This document shows positions 1 to 12,580 of a DNA stretch of 64,000 bases, piece after piece. The notes below the pieces were generated by a model that was given only the letters and a program-made list of their open reading frames with translations, was not told the DNA's origin and did no database searches. Source of the DNA: Hirsutella rhossiliensis (taxonomy: Eukaryota; Ascomycota; Sordariomycetes; Hypocreales; Ophiocordycipitaceae); assembly GCF_020360975.1 (NCBI RefSeq), contig NW_025408672.1, positions 2,666,001-2,730,000 on the forward strand. Reading direction: 5' to 3'. The translations under genes were made by a program, and so were the position numbers. Each line of letters begins with the position of its first letter. Position 1 is the first letter of the stretch.

Positions 1-424
1 CTGCAGCTGCCCGAGTCGTACAAAATGAAGAACCTATTCCACGCCGACCGTCTTCGAAAAGCAGCCGATAACCCTTGCCCCAGCAGATCCAGTCACCTCC
101 GCCACCCGAGGAGATCAACGGTGAACCTGGAGTGGAGGTTGATCAAGTCCAGCAGTCTCGAGTAACCGGTAGGAGTCGACGACTGGAATACCAGGTCTTA
201 TGGAAGGGATGTGACCCTGATGAGACCTGGTACCCGGCTAGGAATTTCCGTAACGCACCAATGGCATTGAAGATTTTCCACGATGAACATCCGGACGCAG
301 CAGGCCCACCCGTCAACCTGCAATACTGGATCGAATGTGCTGCAGCGAAGGAGGGCTGCGAGGAACGAGACGATGACGACACAGCAGAGAAAGCCGTGAA
401 ACCAAGAACCCGCCGCCACGACTG
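1..424 (+). pseudogene. 3' end of chromovirus pol: integrase C-terminus plus chromodomain (element Y)
   Basis: C-terminal end of a Ty3/gypsy polyprotein that begins outside the window. Bases 1-72 encode the integrase tail in frame 1 (LPESYKMKNLFHADRLRK). From about base 75 the reading continues in frame 3 through a Pro-rich linker (PQQIQSPPPPEE) into a chromodomain: RLEYQVLWKGCDPDETWYPA, then the helix ALKIFHDEHPDAAGP typical of fungal chromovirus integrases. Chromodomains steer integration to histone-modified chromatin. The frame change at the short C run near 75-79 fits a one-base deletion, so this copy is probably dead, although a sequencing error is possible. The stop is TGA at 422-424. 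CpA and TpG are normal, so unlike nearly everything else here the segment has not been through RIP. Confidence 0.85.
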
Positions 425-463
425 ACTACCTTGATACGCATATCAAGGCCTTAGACGGGGTAG

Positions 464-685
464 TGTCACGACCCTGGGCGCCAGCGTAGAGCCGCCAGCG
501 CAGAACCTCACCAGTGTCACGTGCCCAAGCAGCATCACGTGCCCACGCGCGACCTCGTGTCTATATAAGGGCCCGCTCGGTCGTGTAGTCTAGTCTTCCT
601 TTCTTGCTCCTTAGCTTTGAGTCTTCGTTCATAGTGCCAATACATCTTTATAGCCGTCAAGGCTCGTATGTGCCTGGCCGTAACA
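464..685 (+). repeat. 3' LTR of element Y (222 bp, not RIP-mutated)
   Basis: Begins TGTCACGAC and ends CCGTAACA, so it has TG..CA ends. It is preceded by a short purine tract (gacggggtag) as expected of a polypurine tract. It contains a TATA box (tatataag, about 562-569) and two CACGTG boxes upstream of it. The 5' LTR lies outside the window, so the target duplication cannot be checked. Confidence 0.8.
518..569 (+). promoter_or_regulatory. LTR promoter: paired CACGTG boxes and TATA box
   Basis: Two palindromic CACGTG hexamers lie at 518-523 and 536-541, each inside a repeated TCACGTGCCCA, 18 bp apart. The TATA box (ctatataag) follows about 20 bp downstream. CACGTG is the core site of bHLH regulators. 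That such a factor binds here is inference. Confidence 0.55.
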
Positions 686-852
686 GGTAGCGTATAGCTT
701 TTTAAGGACCTTTCCTAAGTAGTTAAGTAGACTTATAACCCTATAGGCCTTAGGGATAGTATAGTCTAGCTTATTTTACTTAGGAAGTATAATTCCTATA
801 GCTTCCTTTTATACCTTAAAGTAGTATCCTTAGTTAAATAGAGCTTTATAGG
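686..852. other. Unassigned RIP-mutated spacer
   Basis: AT-rich, CpA-depleted sequence between the unmutated LTR of Y and the LTR of X. I see no reading frame, terminal repeat or match to the other elements here. Confidence 0.5.
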
Positions 853-1482
853 TATTACGACTATAGCTACTAGGCCGCTAACGGTCGACCGCGTTAAGCA
901 CGTAATACGGTCTAACGGATAAATAGTCGGCACGACTATCTAATAGATATAGGATCGAGGGGATCGTAAAGATCTAAGTAATCTAGGATTAACGAGATTA
1001 CTACGCTCTATACGATTTAACGTTAGGGATTATAGCTAGGCCTATAATCTAAGGATAGTCTTTATAGGTATATATAGCTACTTACTTTTACTCCTTTAAA
1101 TAAATAGCTTAATAGCTTTTATATATTATAGATCTTTATTACGATTCTATCTTTAATTTTAATTACTTAGTTATAGTCTATAGTCTATAACCTCTAACTT
1201 ATTACTAACGTAATATATATATTATTACTTAGACTACGCCCTATTATATCTATTAATATAAACCCCTTAATAGGTTTATCCCTTAAGAATAATACCGGTC
1301 GTTATATATTAAAAGCTCTTATTTAGTATAATACTACGTTACTCTAAGTAATATTATAACTATTAATATACTTATATAATAAACTAGATTAACTAACTTT
1401 AAAGCTACTATATCGCTTTAGGATATAATATATAAGATTATTACCCTTTAATATAAGGTATAGTTACTTAGGAATAAAGGAG
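853..1482 (+). mobile_element. Truncated family-A chromovirus X: 5' LTR (853-1306) and leader
   Basis: The LTR starts tattacgac (TGTTACGAC after RIP) and ends gtcgttata. It matches the LTRs of element A through the landmark gctaacggtcgaccgcg. The leader 1307-1482 matches A up to the early gag region (ggaataaaggag) and then stops exactly at the LTR end of D. No gag or pol of X remains in the window. Confidence 0.8.
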
Positions 1483-1937
1483 TATAACGACTAGTATTAT
1501 TCTTAAGAGATAAACCTATTAAGGGGTTTATATTAATAGATATAATAGGGCGTGGTCTAAGTAATAATAAGTATATTACGTTAGTAATAAGTTAGAGGTT
1601 ATAGACTATAGACTATAACTATAACTAAGTAATTAAAATTAAAGATAGAATCGTAATAAAGATCTATATTAAAAGCTAGAGAGCTATTTATCTAAAGGAG
1701 TAAAAGTAGGTAGCTATATATACCTATAAAGACTATCCTTAGATTATAGGCCTAGCTATAATCCCTAACGTTAGATTATATAGAGCGTAGTAATCTCGTT
1801 AATCCTAGATTACTTAGATCTCTACGTCCCCTCGATCCTATATCTATTAAATAGTTATACTAACTATTTATCTATTAGACTATATTATATACTTAACGCG
1901 GTCGACCGTTAGCGGCCTAGTAGCTATAGTCGTAATA
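1483..1937 (-). repeat. 3' LTR of D
   Basis: Starts tataacgac and ends gtcgtaata, the reverse complement of TGTTACGAC...GTCGTTACA. The polypurine tract complement follows immediately (cgatatctcccctcc). Confidence 0.85.
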
Positions 1938-2079
1938 CGATATCTCCCCTCCTTTTAGTCTTATTTATAAGACCTACTATAGCTGCCTTAGCCGCTATAT
2001 ATAAATATATCCTTATTACGTTATACGTAAGTATATCGTTCCTTATTTCTTTATCTTTTTAGGATATACTACTAATAGT

Positions 2080-2758
2080 ATATCTAGTCGTATACTAAAA
2101 AATCGTTCCTAAAAAGCCTTTAAGCGCGCTACTCTTACTAAATATATTGATTTAAGTAAAGATCCTATTAATATACTATATACTTAATACTTTAAGGTAA
2201 AGAAGATAAATTATTAAATAGCTGAAAATTCTTCGCGCTATAATAATTATATTGCTAGTAGTTATCCTTATTATAATAGTATTTTAATAGCCTCTTTTTA
2301 TAAGTATCTTTTAATTCTTTCTATACGTAGTAGCTAATATATTTCTTTTAGTAACTAAATTATTAGTAGAGTAGCGTAGGCTATATTTTAAAGAAGAGGA
2401 AGCTAAGGAAGCCTTATTAGAGCTTTAAGTATAGCTTACGAACCTTTAGTCGTTAATATCTATCGCCGTTAATCGTTTAGCTTATATCTAAAAGATTCGG
2501 AATTATATAAAGGAAAAGAGTTCTAAGTTATTTTATCGTAGTATCTAAGAAGTAAATACTAAGGATAGCGTTTTACCTACGCTTAATACGTATAAGTATT
2601 AAGTAGTAAATAACTTATAATTATTAGGCGTTCTTAATAAGGCGAATTAGTCTTTATTTAGTATTAGTAAGGAGTTTATAGATCTTAGTCCTTTAATCCC
2701 TCTTAAACCTTTTAATAGAATTATTAAAGTAAAGAGCTATAGTAGGTTAAGTACTTAA
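2080..2758 (+). pseudogene. Antisense gene of D: Zn2Cys6-like, coiled-coil protein
   Basis: Lies between the chromodomain end and the 3' LTR of D, on the strand opposite gag-pol. The start is ATA at 2080, an ATG lost to RIP, and the first residues after it (SSRILKNRS) match the copy in A. Exon 1 is 2080-2299 and exon 2 is 2352-2758. The 52-bp gap ends in ttcttttag, contains a gctaat branch-like motif, and begins ataagt, a GTAAGT donor damaged by RIP. Exon lengths 220 and 407 bp equal those in A exactly. Exon 2 encodes a Glu-rich helical stretch (EEEEA, then LLEL). The six-Cys block is largely Tyr. Function unknown; the motif suggests a nuclear DNA-binding protein (inference). Confidence 0.65.
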
Positions 2759-5700
2759 GTAGTTCTTAAGTATTTTCTTTTAGTCTATATCCCTTCTACT
2801 TAATAAGGTACTCTTATTACTAACCTTATTTTCTTATATCTAGTATTTATTTTACTTTATATTCTTAATTATTATCGACTTTAATTTTTCCCTATAGTAT
2901 AGCGTTTTATAGCGCTAGTTCTAATAATAAGATATAAAATATTAGGTATATCTATATTATTATTAATAGTAAAAGTTTATAGTTAACTTTTAAAATAGTT
3001 TTCTTAACCTTAAATAGTCTAAGTTTCTCAAAATCTAATTTATTACTTAGTTGTTTTATTTTAATATTTTATTATATAAGGTAGACTATATCTCCCTCTT
3101 AAAAGATTAGTCCTTATAATCTTTTCCGATTATAGTAAGTAGATATTCGTTCTTTAATAAATTAAAGTTCTTATTATATTTTTTTATATAATTTGTATAG
3201 CTAATCTACTTATAGTATCGCTCGTTTTACTTATAGTCCTTATTAAATAACCTTAAATACTTCTAGGTTATATCTATAATTAGCGTATACTAGTAAGAGC
3301 TTAGTTATTTCTATAACTAAGCTATTATAAGCTAGTTACGCTATTAGTAGCTATTTAACTTAATTGTTTTATTCGTAGCTAATATAATATCGTAAATATT
3401 ATTTAAGCGTTTAGTTAAGTCGTTCTATTTATCTATTTATTTATAAGTAATAAGCTATACTAAGCTTATATTTCGTTCTTAATTATACTATAAGAGCTTA
3501 CTAAAACTTAGCTATAAATATACTTCCTTTATTAAAGATAATCTTATTTAGTAGTCTATAATTACTAATAATTATTTATAGGAATATATATACTAGCTCT
3601 TTTATATTACTTACTTCTTTATATAGTAAGAAGTACTTATACTTCGTTAGTCTATTAGTAATAACGAATATACTATCGTACTTAACGTTAGTTATAGGTT
3701 CTTTTAATAGTAGTAGCTTTATAATATAGTTAAAAGCTATTAAATCCTATGGTTTTTCTAGTACTAGTAGTAGTTATAATTCTCTATATAGTTTATATCG
3801 TTTAGCTTTACTTTATATATAAAGTTTATATTCTTTAATAATTTATTATATTACTTCTTTAAGCTATAAGAAGTTATATTATCGTTTAATCCGTTTTATT
3901 ATTCTTTAGATTCCTTAGTATCTATATATTAAATATTCGTATATATCTTATATAACTTTATCTTATAATTCTAGTAGTATCTAGATTTTATTTTTATATA
4001 TTAGAACTTCTAAATATCCTATATTATATCCGTTTAATACTTTATATTCTTTTATCTATTTTAGGATCTTTTAGTATATTAAGTTATTAGGTTATACTTT
4101 AAATATTATATTTAGCTATCGTTACTAGTAGTTCCTATTTTCGTTAATTTATAGGAGCTATCCTTTTACTATAGATGCCCTTCTATTATAGTTACTTTAT
4201 CGACTAAGGGTATTAGCTCGACCGTTTTTTATTCCTTTTCTATAAATTATCTTATAGTCGAATTCTAATAAGTATTTAGCTTATTAGATCTATCGTTCGT
4301 TTAACTATTATATTATTATAAAATATAAGATATTCTTATAGTCTATATAGACCTTAACTTTATATTTACTTTTAAAAAGGTAGTATCGAAATTCCTTAAA
4401 AGCTTAAATAATTATAAGGAATTCTTTATTATAGATAAGGTAATTAAGTTCTACGCTATATAGCTTTTTCGAGTAAAATATAATTAGTTATAGTCTTCCT
4501 TTATTATCTTTTTATCCGATTTATACTCTTAAAGTAAAGTCTAATATATTAGTTTTAAGTTTAATTTATCGTTTTAAATTAAAGGTAGTTAAGACTAGTT
4601 CTTATATAATTATAGTCTTAATATAATCGAAAGCTTTATTAGCTTTATCGTCCTATATAAATTCTTTTTCCTTCTTTATTAAGTTATATAGTAATACTAT
4701 AATCTTTTTAAAATCTTTAATAAATCGTTAATAGTAATTTATAAATCCTAGGAAACTTTATATATCCTTAACGTTTTTTAGTATTAGCTATTCTTTAACT
4801 AAGTTAATTTTATCTTATTATATTTATATCTCTCTTAGTAGGATTATATATTTAAAGAAGTTTACTTCCTATATATAGAACTTACTTTTCTTTAGTTTAA
4901 CTAGTAACTTTATATTCTAAAGTACGCGGAGTACCTTATAGACGTATTCCTTATATTCTTCTAAGGTATCTAAGAAGATTAAGATATTATCTAAGTATAC
5001 TACTATAAAGATATCTAAGTATTTATATAAGATATTATTAATTATCTGTTAAAAGGTAGCTAATATATTTATAAGTCTAAATAGTATTACTAGATATTTA
5101 AATAGTCTAAGTTTTATTTTAAAGGCTATTATCTATTTATATCCCTTTTTTATATATATTAAGTTATAGGCGCCTTTAAGGTTAAGGGCTATAAACTATT
5201 TTTTACTATATAGTCGATCTTATAGTTTTAATATAAGCGGTAATAGTATTTAGTCCTTTATTATAATATCGTTTAAGCGTCTATAGTCGGTAACTAGTTA
5301 TAGCTTACTATTTTTCTTTAAAATAAATATAACTAGGTAGCTTACTTTAGATATTAATATTCGTATATATCCCTTTTATAGATTCTTATTAAGGTAGTCG
5401 CGTAGTATTTATAGTTGCTTTTTATTTAGGTTATAGATTTTATAGAACGTCGGCGTTATTTTATCCTTAAGATAAATTTTATAGTCCTATTAGCTATATT
5501 TAAGTAACCCTATCTTAAGTTCTTCTTTAAAGAGTTTATTATATTTCTAGTATTCCTAAGGGATATTCTTTATTCTATCTTATAGGCTTTATTCTTTCTT
5601 TTAAGAGCTAGTTTCTCTTAACTTAAGCTCTTTATTAATTTATTTAAGGTCTTTCCTTAAAGTAGTAATAACTCTTTAGATCTTTATATTATATTCTTTA

Positions 5701-8700
5701 TTCTATTTATATTAAATACTAGGTTATATAGCTATATTAGTTAGTATATAGGTCTTATTAATCGATTTTATTATATCCGCTAGTTTAGTTACTATTTTCG
5801 TTTATATTACTAAAGCCTATAATAATTTACTTAAATAGTTATCCCTTTTATCTTATTTAGTAGCTAAATTATTATAAAATTTTACTTTCTTTTAAATTTA
5901 TTAGTCTTAAAAACTTATATCTTTATCTTAATATAGCTAGCTAGTTTTCTAGTTAATTAATAGGTTACTCTCCTATAGCTATAAAAGTCTTAGTATAAGG
6001 TTATATTCTTTAATATTTATAATATCGAAGTTAACTTATTTATTATAGCCTTAGATATTAATATTAAGGTAATTATTCTCTATATTAATAATTCTATTAT
6101 TATAGTTAAAGGCCTCTCCTTCTATATTTATAAGTTTATATAGATCTATCTTATATCTCTATATAAGTTAGTAACGATTAATAACTTTAGGTAAAACGTA
6201 ATTACCTATTACGCTATAGTCTAAAAGTATATATATATAATATCCCGCGATTTAGATATCTAATACTATTTAGTCGCTATAGCTTACTATTACTATATAT
6301 AGGGTCCTTAAATCTTATTATATCGTGCTAGTCTATAGCCCTTTTATAGATAGTATACCTTATTTTTTATTTAGTTTTTATTTGTTTTATTTAGGTATTC
6401 TTCTTTAATTTATTATTAATATTATTTCTTTATATTTTTATTATATAGTATTATATTAGGGCTTAAGAAACTAATTTCTTATAGCTAATCGAAGATTTCT
6501 TATTTCTTAACGCTATATTATTTATATTATACTACTTCGTAGTTAATTATATATTATACTTTATAATTCTATTTATTTTTATACTAAAGGTTAAGTTTTC
6601 GTTTAGCGTCTTTTTATTTTTTATATAGTATTTCTATATCGATTTTTCCTTAGTTAAATATAGCTTATAGCCTTTATATATATTACTAATAATCTTTTAG
6701 TATACTATTATATTATTTATACTATACTTATACCTTTTTATATTTATAAAGTCTATAGTTTAAGTATATATATTTATTATAATTTTCTTTATTATATTTA
6801 ACTTATTATATAAGTCTTTAAAAGATTAAGGGTTTAGATACCTTAAAGTACGTAGCGTTATACTATTCCTTTATTTTAGCGTATTTATAGATTTTATATA
6901 TCTCTAAAAGATATCTTATTAATAAACTATAATTATCGCGGTATTTAAGTAGTATACTATAATTAGGTTCTAATAATATAACTTAGTTATTTAGGTAGCG
7001 TTAATCGATTTTCTAATAGTTTAGTTTTATACTTAGGTAAGGTTTCGAAAGTACTTATCCTTTAAACCTAACTAAGAAGGCGTTATATCGTGCCTTTATT
7101 TAAAAGTATATTATATAATCTAGGTAGATATATAATATCTATAAAATATACTTATAGTACTTATAAGTAAGTAGTATTTATAAATTGTCTTTAAATTCTC
7201 CTTATAGTTACTATTTTTATTATAGAGCTATAAAGGTATCGACTATAGCGATAGCTATAGTATAGTCTCCTCCGCGTAGTACTAGTTAATATCGAATTAA
7301 TATAGCTTATTAGTTTTCTATAAGAATTTAAGGTATTTATTAGGTTTTAATTTTAAGTATTTCTTTAAATTCTTTAAAGTATAAAGCGTATTTTTTAATT
7401 ATAGTATTTTCCTTTAATAGTAAAGGTAGTAGTATAAGTTTATTCTTATCTTTTATTTCTTTAAGTATTTCTTATTCTTTAAAGCTTATATCGTTAATAC
7501 TTTATTATTCCTCCTTAAGTTATTATCTAAGTTTCGTAAGTATAAGGGCTATATCTATATCTTCTTTATTATATTATTTATAGACTACCTATTATTATTA
7601 TCGATTTTTATTTTATATATCTTCTTAGAATTATTTACTATTTTTCTTAATCTAGTCTTAAAAGACTCCTTTAAGATAAGGGTATTTTAGTTCTATAAAT
7701 TTAACTTATTTCTATATTTTAAGGTCCCTTTATTATATTATTATAAGGGTCTTCTTTAGTAGCTTTAAGAACTATCTAGTACCGTTCTTATCGCTTAAGT
7801 ATATTATATATTCGTCGTTATAATATATAGTTTAACTAAGGAGTTTATACTTTAGTTCCTATCTATTAATAGCGTTTAAGTATTTCTTACCTTCTAAGGC
7901 TAGTACCTAGTAGGTTTTCTTCTCCTTATAAGGTTATCTATATTCTTTAAGGTAATATCTAAGTTTCCTATAGTTAAAATACTTTCTTTTACTTTTTTAT
8001 ATTATATTTAGGTCTATCTTACCTAGGTTAGTTATATAGGTATAAGTAATAAAAGTTTCGCGCTTTTTTTATAATTAGCGCGTTAGTTAAAGTTATTCCT
8101 ATAAAAAGGGTTTTAGTTTCCTCTTCTTTATTTCTTTTCTTAGTATTATATATACTATCTATTATTAATTCGTACTACTATAGTAATCTAGTCTAAGAGG
8201 CTATTAGGTCGATTTTCCTTATAGAGCTTATCCTTAATTTCTTTTTTAAGCCTATCGTAGAATTATAATATAAGGGGTTTATTATCCTAATTAAGCTTTA
8301 AGGTAACTTAATAGAACTTTATAGTATAATCTAATACTAAGATCCTTTATTAAAGTTCTTAAAGTCTTTATTTAGCTTTTTATTCCTTATTAATTATTCT
8401 AAATACCTTTATAATAGCTTCTTTAAATCCTTAGAAACTAGTAAAGACTTCGTCTATCTTATTATCTTATTATACTAGTTAGTTATTAAGAAAATCCCTT
8501 ATAATAGGTCTAAACTAAGCGAGTACTATTCTAGATAAATAATTTCCTATATAAAGTACCTTTTCGACTAAGTCTAAGAGTTTAGTAAGGTAAAACTAAT
8601 AGTAGGCCTTAAGTTAAGTAAGAAAGTCTTAAAGCGTACTATAAGTACCGTTAAATAGTCTTAGTTATTTTAGTTTAACTACTTTTTTAAGGTCCTTAAC

Positions 8701-8887
8701 TTATTTATTACCTCTTTTATTCCTAAGTAACTATACCTTATATTAAAGGGTAATAATCTCGCGTATTATATCCTAAGGCGATATAGTAGCTCTAGAGTTA
8801 GTTAATCTAGCTTACTATATAGGTATATTAATAGTTATAATATTACTTAAAGTAACGCGGTATTATACTAAATAAGAGCTTTTAATA

Positions 8888-9337
8888 TATAATAACTATT
8901 ATTATTCTTAAAGGATAAACCTATTAAGGGGTTTATATTAATAGATATAATAAAGCGTAGTTTAAGTAATTATAAGTATATTACGTTAGTAATAAGTTAG
9001 AGGTTATAAACTATAGACTATAACTAAGTAATTAAAATTAAAGATAGAATTATAATAAAGATCTATATTAAAAGCTAGAGAGCTATCTATTTAAAGGAGT
9101 AAGAGTAGGTAGCTATATATACCTATAAAGACTATCCTTAGATTATAGGCCTAGCTATAATCCTTAACGTTAGATCGTATAAAGCGTAGTAATCCTATTA
9201 ATCTTAGATTACTTAGATCTCTATAATCCCCTCGATCCTATATTTATTAGATAGTTATACTAACTATTTATCTATTAGACTATATTATATACTTAACGCG
9301 GTCGACCGTTAGCGGCCTAGTAGCTATAGTTATAATA
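8888..9337 (-). repeat. 5' LTR of D
   Basis: Starts tataataac and ends gttataata, 450 bp, homologous to 1483-1937 along its length with C/T and G/A differences. Confidence 0.85.
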
Positions 9338-10420
9338 AAAACTAGTATAAGAAAAGGGGAAATTAAAGTTTTTTATATTAAATTAAAAGATAATATAGCT
9401 AATATTTTTATAATAGAATTAAGACCTAGATTACTCTATAAATTTAAAGATAGTCTATCCTTAATATAAGTTCCTAAGTAATTAAAAGGGGTTTTTAGAT
9501 ATTTCTTATACTTTCTATATCTTTCCCTTACTAGGTTTTTCCTTTTAGGTTTCCTAGAGAAATATTTACTAGGTTTTTATCTATTAAGATTTTCCTAGTA
9601 ATAATAGGTTTTACCTTATATAAGGTTATCCTATAAATAATTATTATAACTATAGATTTTTCTTATTATAGGTTTTTCTATTAATATATACCTAAGGATT
9701 TTTTTTCCTAAGAAAGAATAGGTTTTTATATATCCTATTAAGGTATAAGAATAGTTTTACTAAATTAAGTTTTTACTCTATATATATACTACTATAAATA
9801 AATTAGTAAAGAGTATATAAATCTACTCTTTAAGGGAGGCTATAAGGAACGGTGTTTTCTTATTATAAATAAAGCAGCTATAATATACTCTCTTAATTAT
9901 ATAAGCTAATAAGTAGTATATTAATTATAGATAAAATCCTATTATATAAAGTAAGAATCGCTCGTTATTTTATATATTATTATATATTAAATAGGTTACT
10001 AGTTACTATATAATTAAGAATCGAAGGAATAGAGCTAGCTTAGAATACTAGCTTAGACCTCTTAAAACCTATTAAGAATACCGGTATAACTAACCTCCTT
10101 TAAATACGAATATTAATAGAATTAAGATACTTCTAGATATACTTAAGGTATTACGGAATTCCTTAGTCTTAGGGCTATATAGCAGCTTAAATCTAGTCTT
10201 AAAAGGTTCTTTTATTTAGCTATAATTATCTATATAAGATAGTATATCTACTAGTAAATAAAGATAGAATTATTAACTTTAATACCTCTTTTATATACTA
10301 ATATACTACTAATAAATTCTATTAAAAATCCTACCTTATACTCCTTCTTCTCCTTTATTATATAGTCTTATATAATTCCTTAATTTCCTAAAATTCCGCT
10401 TTTACTTATATACCTTAAGA
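9338..10420 (+). mobile_element. Truncated copia element: RNase H end, 3' UTR and 3' LTR (9841-10420)
   Basis: Closely matches the 3' end of copia element K: residual RNase H end (9338 to about 9470), a long T-rich 3' UTR, polypurine tract aagggaggc, then an LTR beginning tataaggaacggtgtt and ending ccttaaga. Its left side is cut exactly where D ends. On the right it abuts element F inside the chromodomain segment, so it was inserted into F. Confidence 0.8.
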
Positions 10421-11098
10421 AGTATATAGCCTATATCCCTTTAACCTTAAATCTTTTATCCCTTTTTACCTTAATAATAAGCGGTTAAGCGTCCGCTACT
10501 TTTTATTTAGGTAGTAGGTTAAAGGAGGCTTAGTAAAAAAAGTTAACGTTAATCTTATTATAGACCTTTATTAAAAGACTATTAAGCTTTATTACTTATA
10601 GACTAATAACCCTTTATATTATAAACTTTATATATAGCTAGTTTAGCCTTTTCTTTAGCTATACTAACCTATAGTTATAGAGGTTAAGCTATACTTTATC
10701 TCTTACTATAAACCTATTTACTAGGGCCTTAGTCTTATTAGTATACTATTTTTAAACCTATACTAAGGCGGCTATTATAGATTAATAGTATTTTATAGTT
10801 TCCTATAGCTTCTATATAAATATAAAGGTATAGCTCCTTAATAATAAACTACTATATTACTTTACTACTATATTTATAGTAAATAAGATTAAGAAAGGCA
10901 GCTTAAAGCTATATATAATAAAGAAGGGGGCTATTTTAATAAAGACCTATAGTTTACTATTAAACGTAAGCTAGGCTATAAGGAGCTAGCGGTCTTAGTT
11001 TATTTACTTATAGGCTACTATTACCTATAAATATACTTATACTTCTTAGTTAACCTTCTTAAGTCCCTTATTAGCCTATAAGTAATAAGCTATACTAA

Positions 11099-11667
11099 TA
11101 TAAGGAACGGTGTTCCTACTATAAATAAAGTAGCTATAATATACTCTCCCGATTATATAAGCTAATAAGTAGTATATTAATTATAGATAAAACCTTATCT
11201 TATAGAGTAAGAATCGCTCGTTATTTTATATATTATTATATATTAAACGGGTTGCCGGTTATCGTATAATCGGGAATCGAAGGAACAGAGCTAGCTTAGA
11301 ATGCTAGCTAAGACCTCTTAAGAACACCGGCACGACTAACCTCCTTTAAACACGAATATTAGAGGAACTAAGACACTTCTAGATTTACTCGAGGTATCAC
11401 GGAATTTCCTAGTCTTAGGGCTATACGGCAGCCTAAATCTAGTCCCGAAAGGTTCTTCCGTTTAGCTATAATTATCTATATAAGATAGTATGTCCGCTAG
11501 TAGATAGAGAGAGAATTATTAACTTTAACACCTCTTCTATACACTAATATACTACTAATAAATTCCGTTGAAAATCCTACCTTATACTCCTTCTTCCCCT
11601 CTATTACGAAGTCTTATATAATTCTTTGATTTCCTAAAATTCCGCTTTTTGCTTATATACCTTTAGA
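11099..11667 (+). repeat. 5' LTR of K
   Basis: Begins tataaggaacggtgttcc (TGTAAGG after RIP) and ends cctttaga. It is 569 bp, like the 3' LTR, and is followed directly by the candidate primer-binding site. Confidence 0.85.
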
Positions 11668-11701
11668 GGTTATAAGCCCGGCTTACTCCTTTTAAGCCGG
11701 G
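11668..11701 (+). promoter_or_regulatory. Candidate primer-binding site and hairpin of K
   Basis: Right after the LTR comes ggttataagccc. With one RIP change (TG to TA) it is complementary to the anticodon arm of initiator tRNA-Met (gggctcataacc). Drosophila copia is known to prime from a tRNA-iMet fragment cleaved near the anticodon. The next bases form a perfect 8-bp hairpin, cccggctt (11677-11684) with aagccggg (11694-11701) and a 9-base loop, which may serve reverse transcription or packaging (inference). Confidence 0.5.
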
Positions 11702-11829
11702 AAATTAACTACTTATACCTTTGAAATTCCTCGTCGAAATATTTAATTAAAATTCCTTTTAAAATTCCCCCTAACTTCTTTTACCTTCCTACGCTCTTAA
11801 ACTCCCGTTTAAACTTCTCGATCCCTATA

Positions 11830-12580
11830 AATAAAAAAATACCGAATTTATATAAAATAGGTAGATAGAAAGAATACGAATTTACTAGACTTAAGGGAAA
11901 TTTAAATTATACCTTATAGACTACGAGGATAGAAGCTATCCTTATAAAAGAAAAGCTTATTGCTGCTCTAGAGCAAGCAAATTATATATAGACTACGGAG
12001 GCTTTATCTATAATATTCCTTTAAGTTAAAGATAGTCCCTTAATATAAATTCGGCATCTAAAAAATGCTAAAGAAGCGTAGGATAAGCTTAAAAAGCTAA
12101 ATAATCCGTCGAACTTTTCGTCGAATTATCTACTTATTAAGCAGCTCTTTAATCTTAGTCCCTCGGACTCTAATTTAAAGAAATACCTTTATAAGGTAAA
12201 GGAAATCTATAAGGATTTAAAATCCTATAATATAGAAATTCTAGAAGTTATTCTTATAGCATAGATTCTTAATTGCCTTAATAAGGAATTTAGAAGCTAT
12301 ATTATAAATATTACGTAGAGCCTTAGGCATAATTCTATAGCGTTTACCCTTAAAACCCTTATAGCTAGTCTTTTAGACGAAGCTAGAAGAATAGAGGATA
12401 TAGACAAATCTTTAGAGAAAGCCTTCTTAATACGAAAGAAGCCTTAGAAATCCTATAGAAATTCTACGGATACTCCTTATTATAAGGAGTGCAAAAAACC
12501 AGGGCATTTTATAGTAAATTGCTATAAATTATACCCGAATAAGGCTCCTGCTTATTAGGTATTAAATAAAGGAAAAAAGG
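11830..12580 (+). pseudogene. K gag region with CCHC zinc knuckle
   Basis: A degenerate copia gag (UBN2-like): LKGNLNYTL, then a stop at a Trp position, KEKLIAALEQANYI, and NKEFRSYI further on. It ends in a nucleocapsid zinc knuckle at 12482-12523, read as YYKECKKPGHFIVNCYKL, where the first Cys or His is Tyr and ECKKPGHFIVNC keeps C-x4-H-x4-C. Stops are TAG or TAA at Gln/Trp positions. A Lys/Ser-rich linker (KKRKSSSSSRKK) follows. The protein would coat genomic RNA in virus-like particles. Confidence 0.75.

Larger units (their letters stand above)
1483..9337 (-). mobile_element. Complete RIP-inactivated family-A chromovirus D
   Basis: Inverted copy of the family described under A: LTRs 1483-1937 and 8888-9337, 7855 bp against 7854 bp for A. 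The polypurine tract reads as atctcccctccttt just right of the left LTR. The reverse strand holds gag (about 7000-8800), protease, RT, RNase H, integrase and chromodomain (down to about 2760), all riddled with TAA and TAG. The RT active-site block lies at about 4980-5020 and reads YLDN instead of YLDD. Most CpG sites kept in A are TpG or TpA-derived here, so D is older or more heavily mutated. Flanks aggag (left) and aaaac (right) do not match, so no target duplication survives. Confidence 0.88.

Noticed and set aside
143..419. Two open frames on the minus strand opposite the chromodomain of Y (73-79 codons)
   Set aside because: They are complements of the chromodomain frame, with no motifs and no relation to the antisense genes of the other families.
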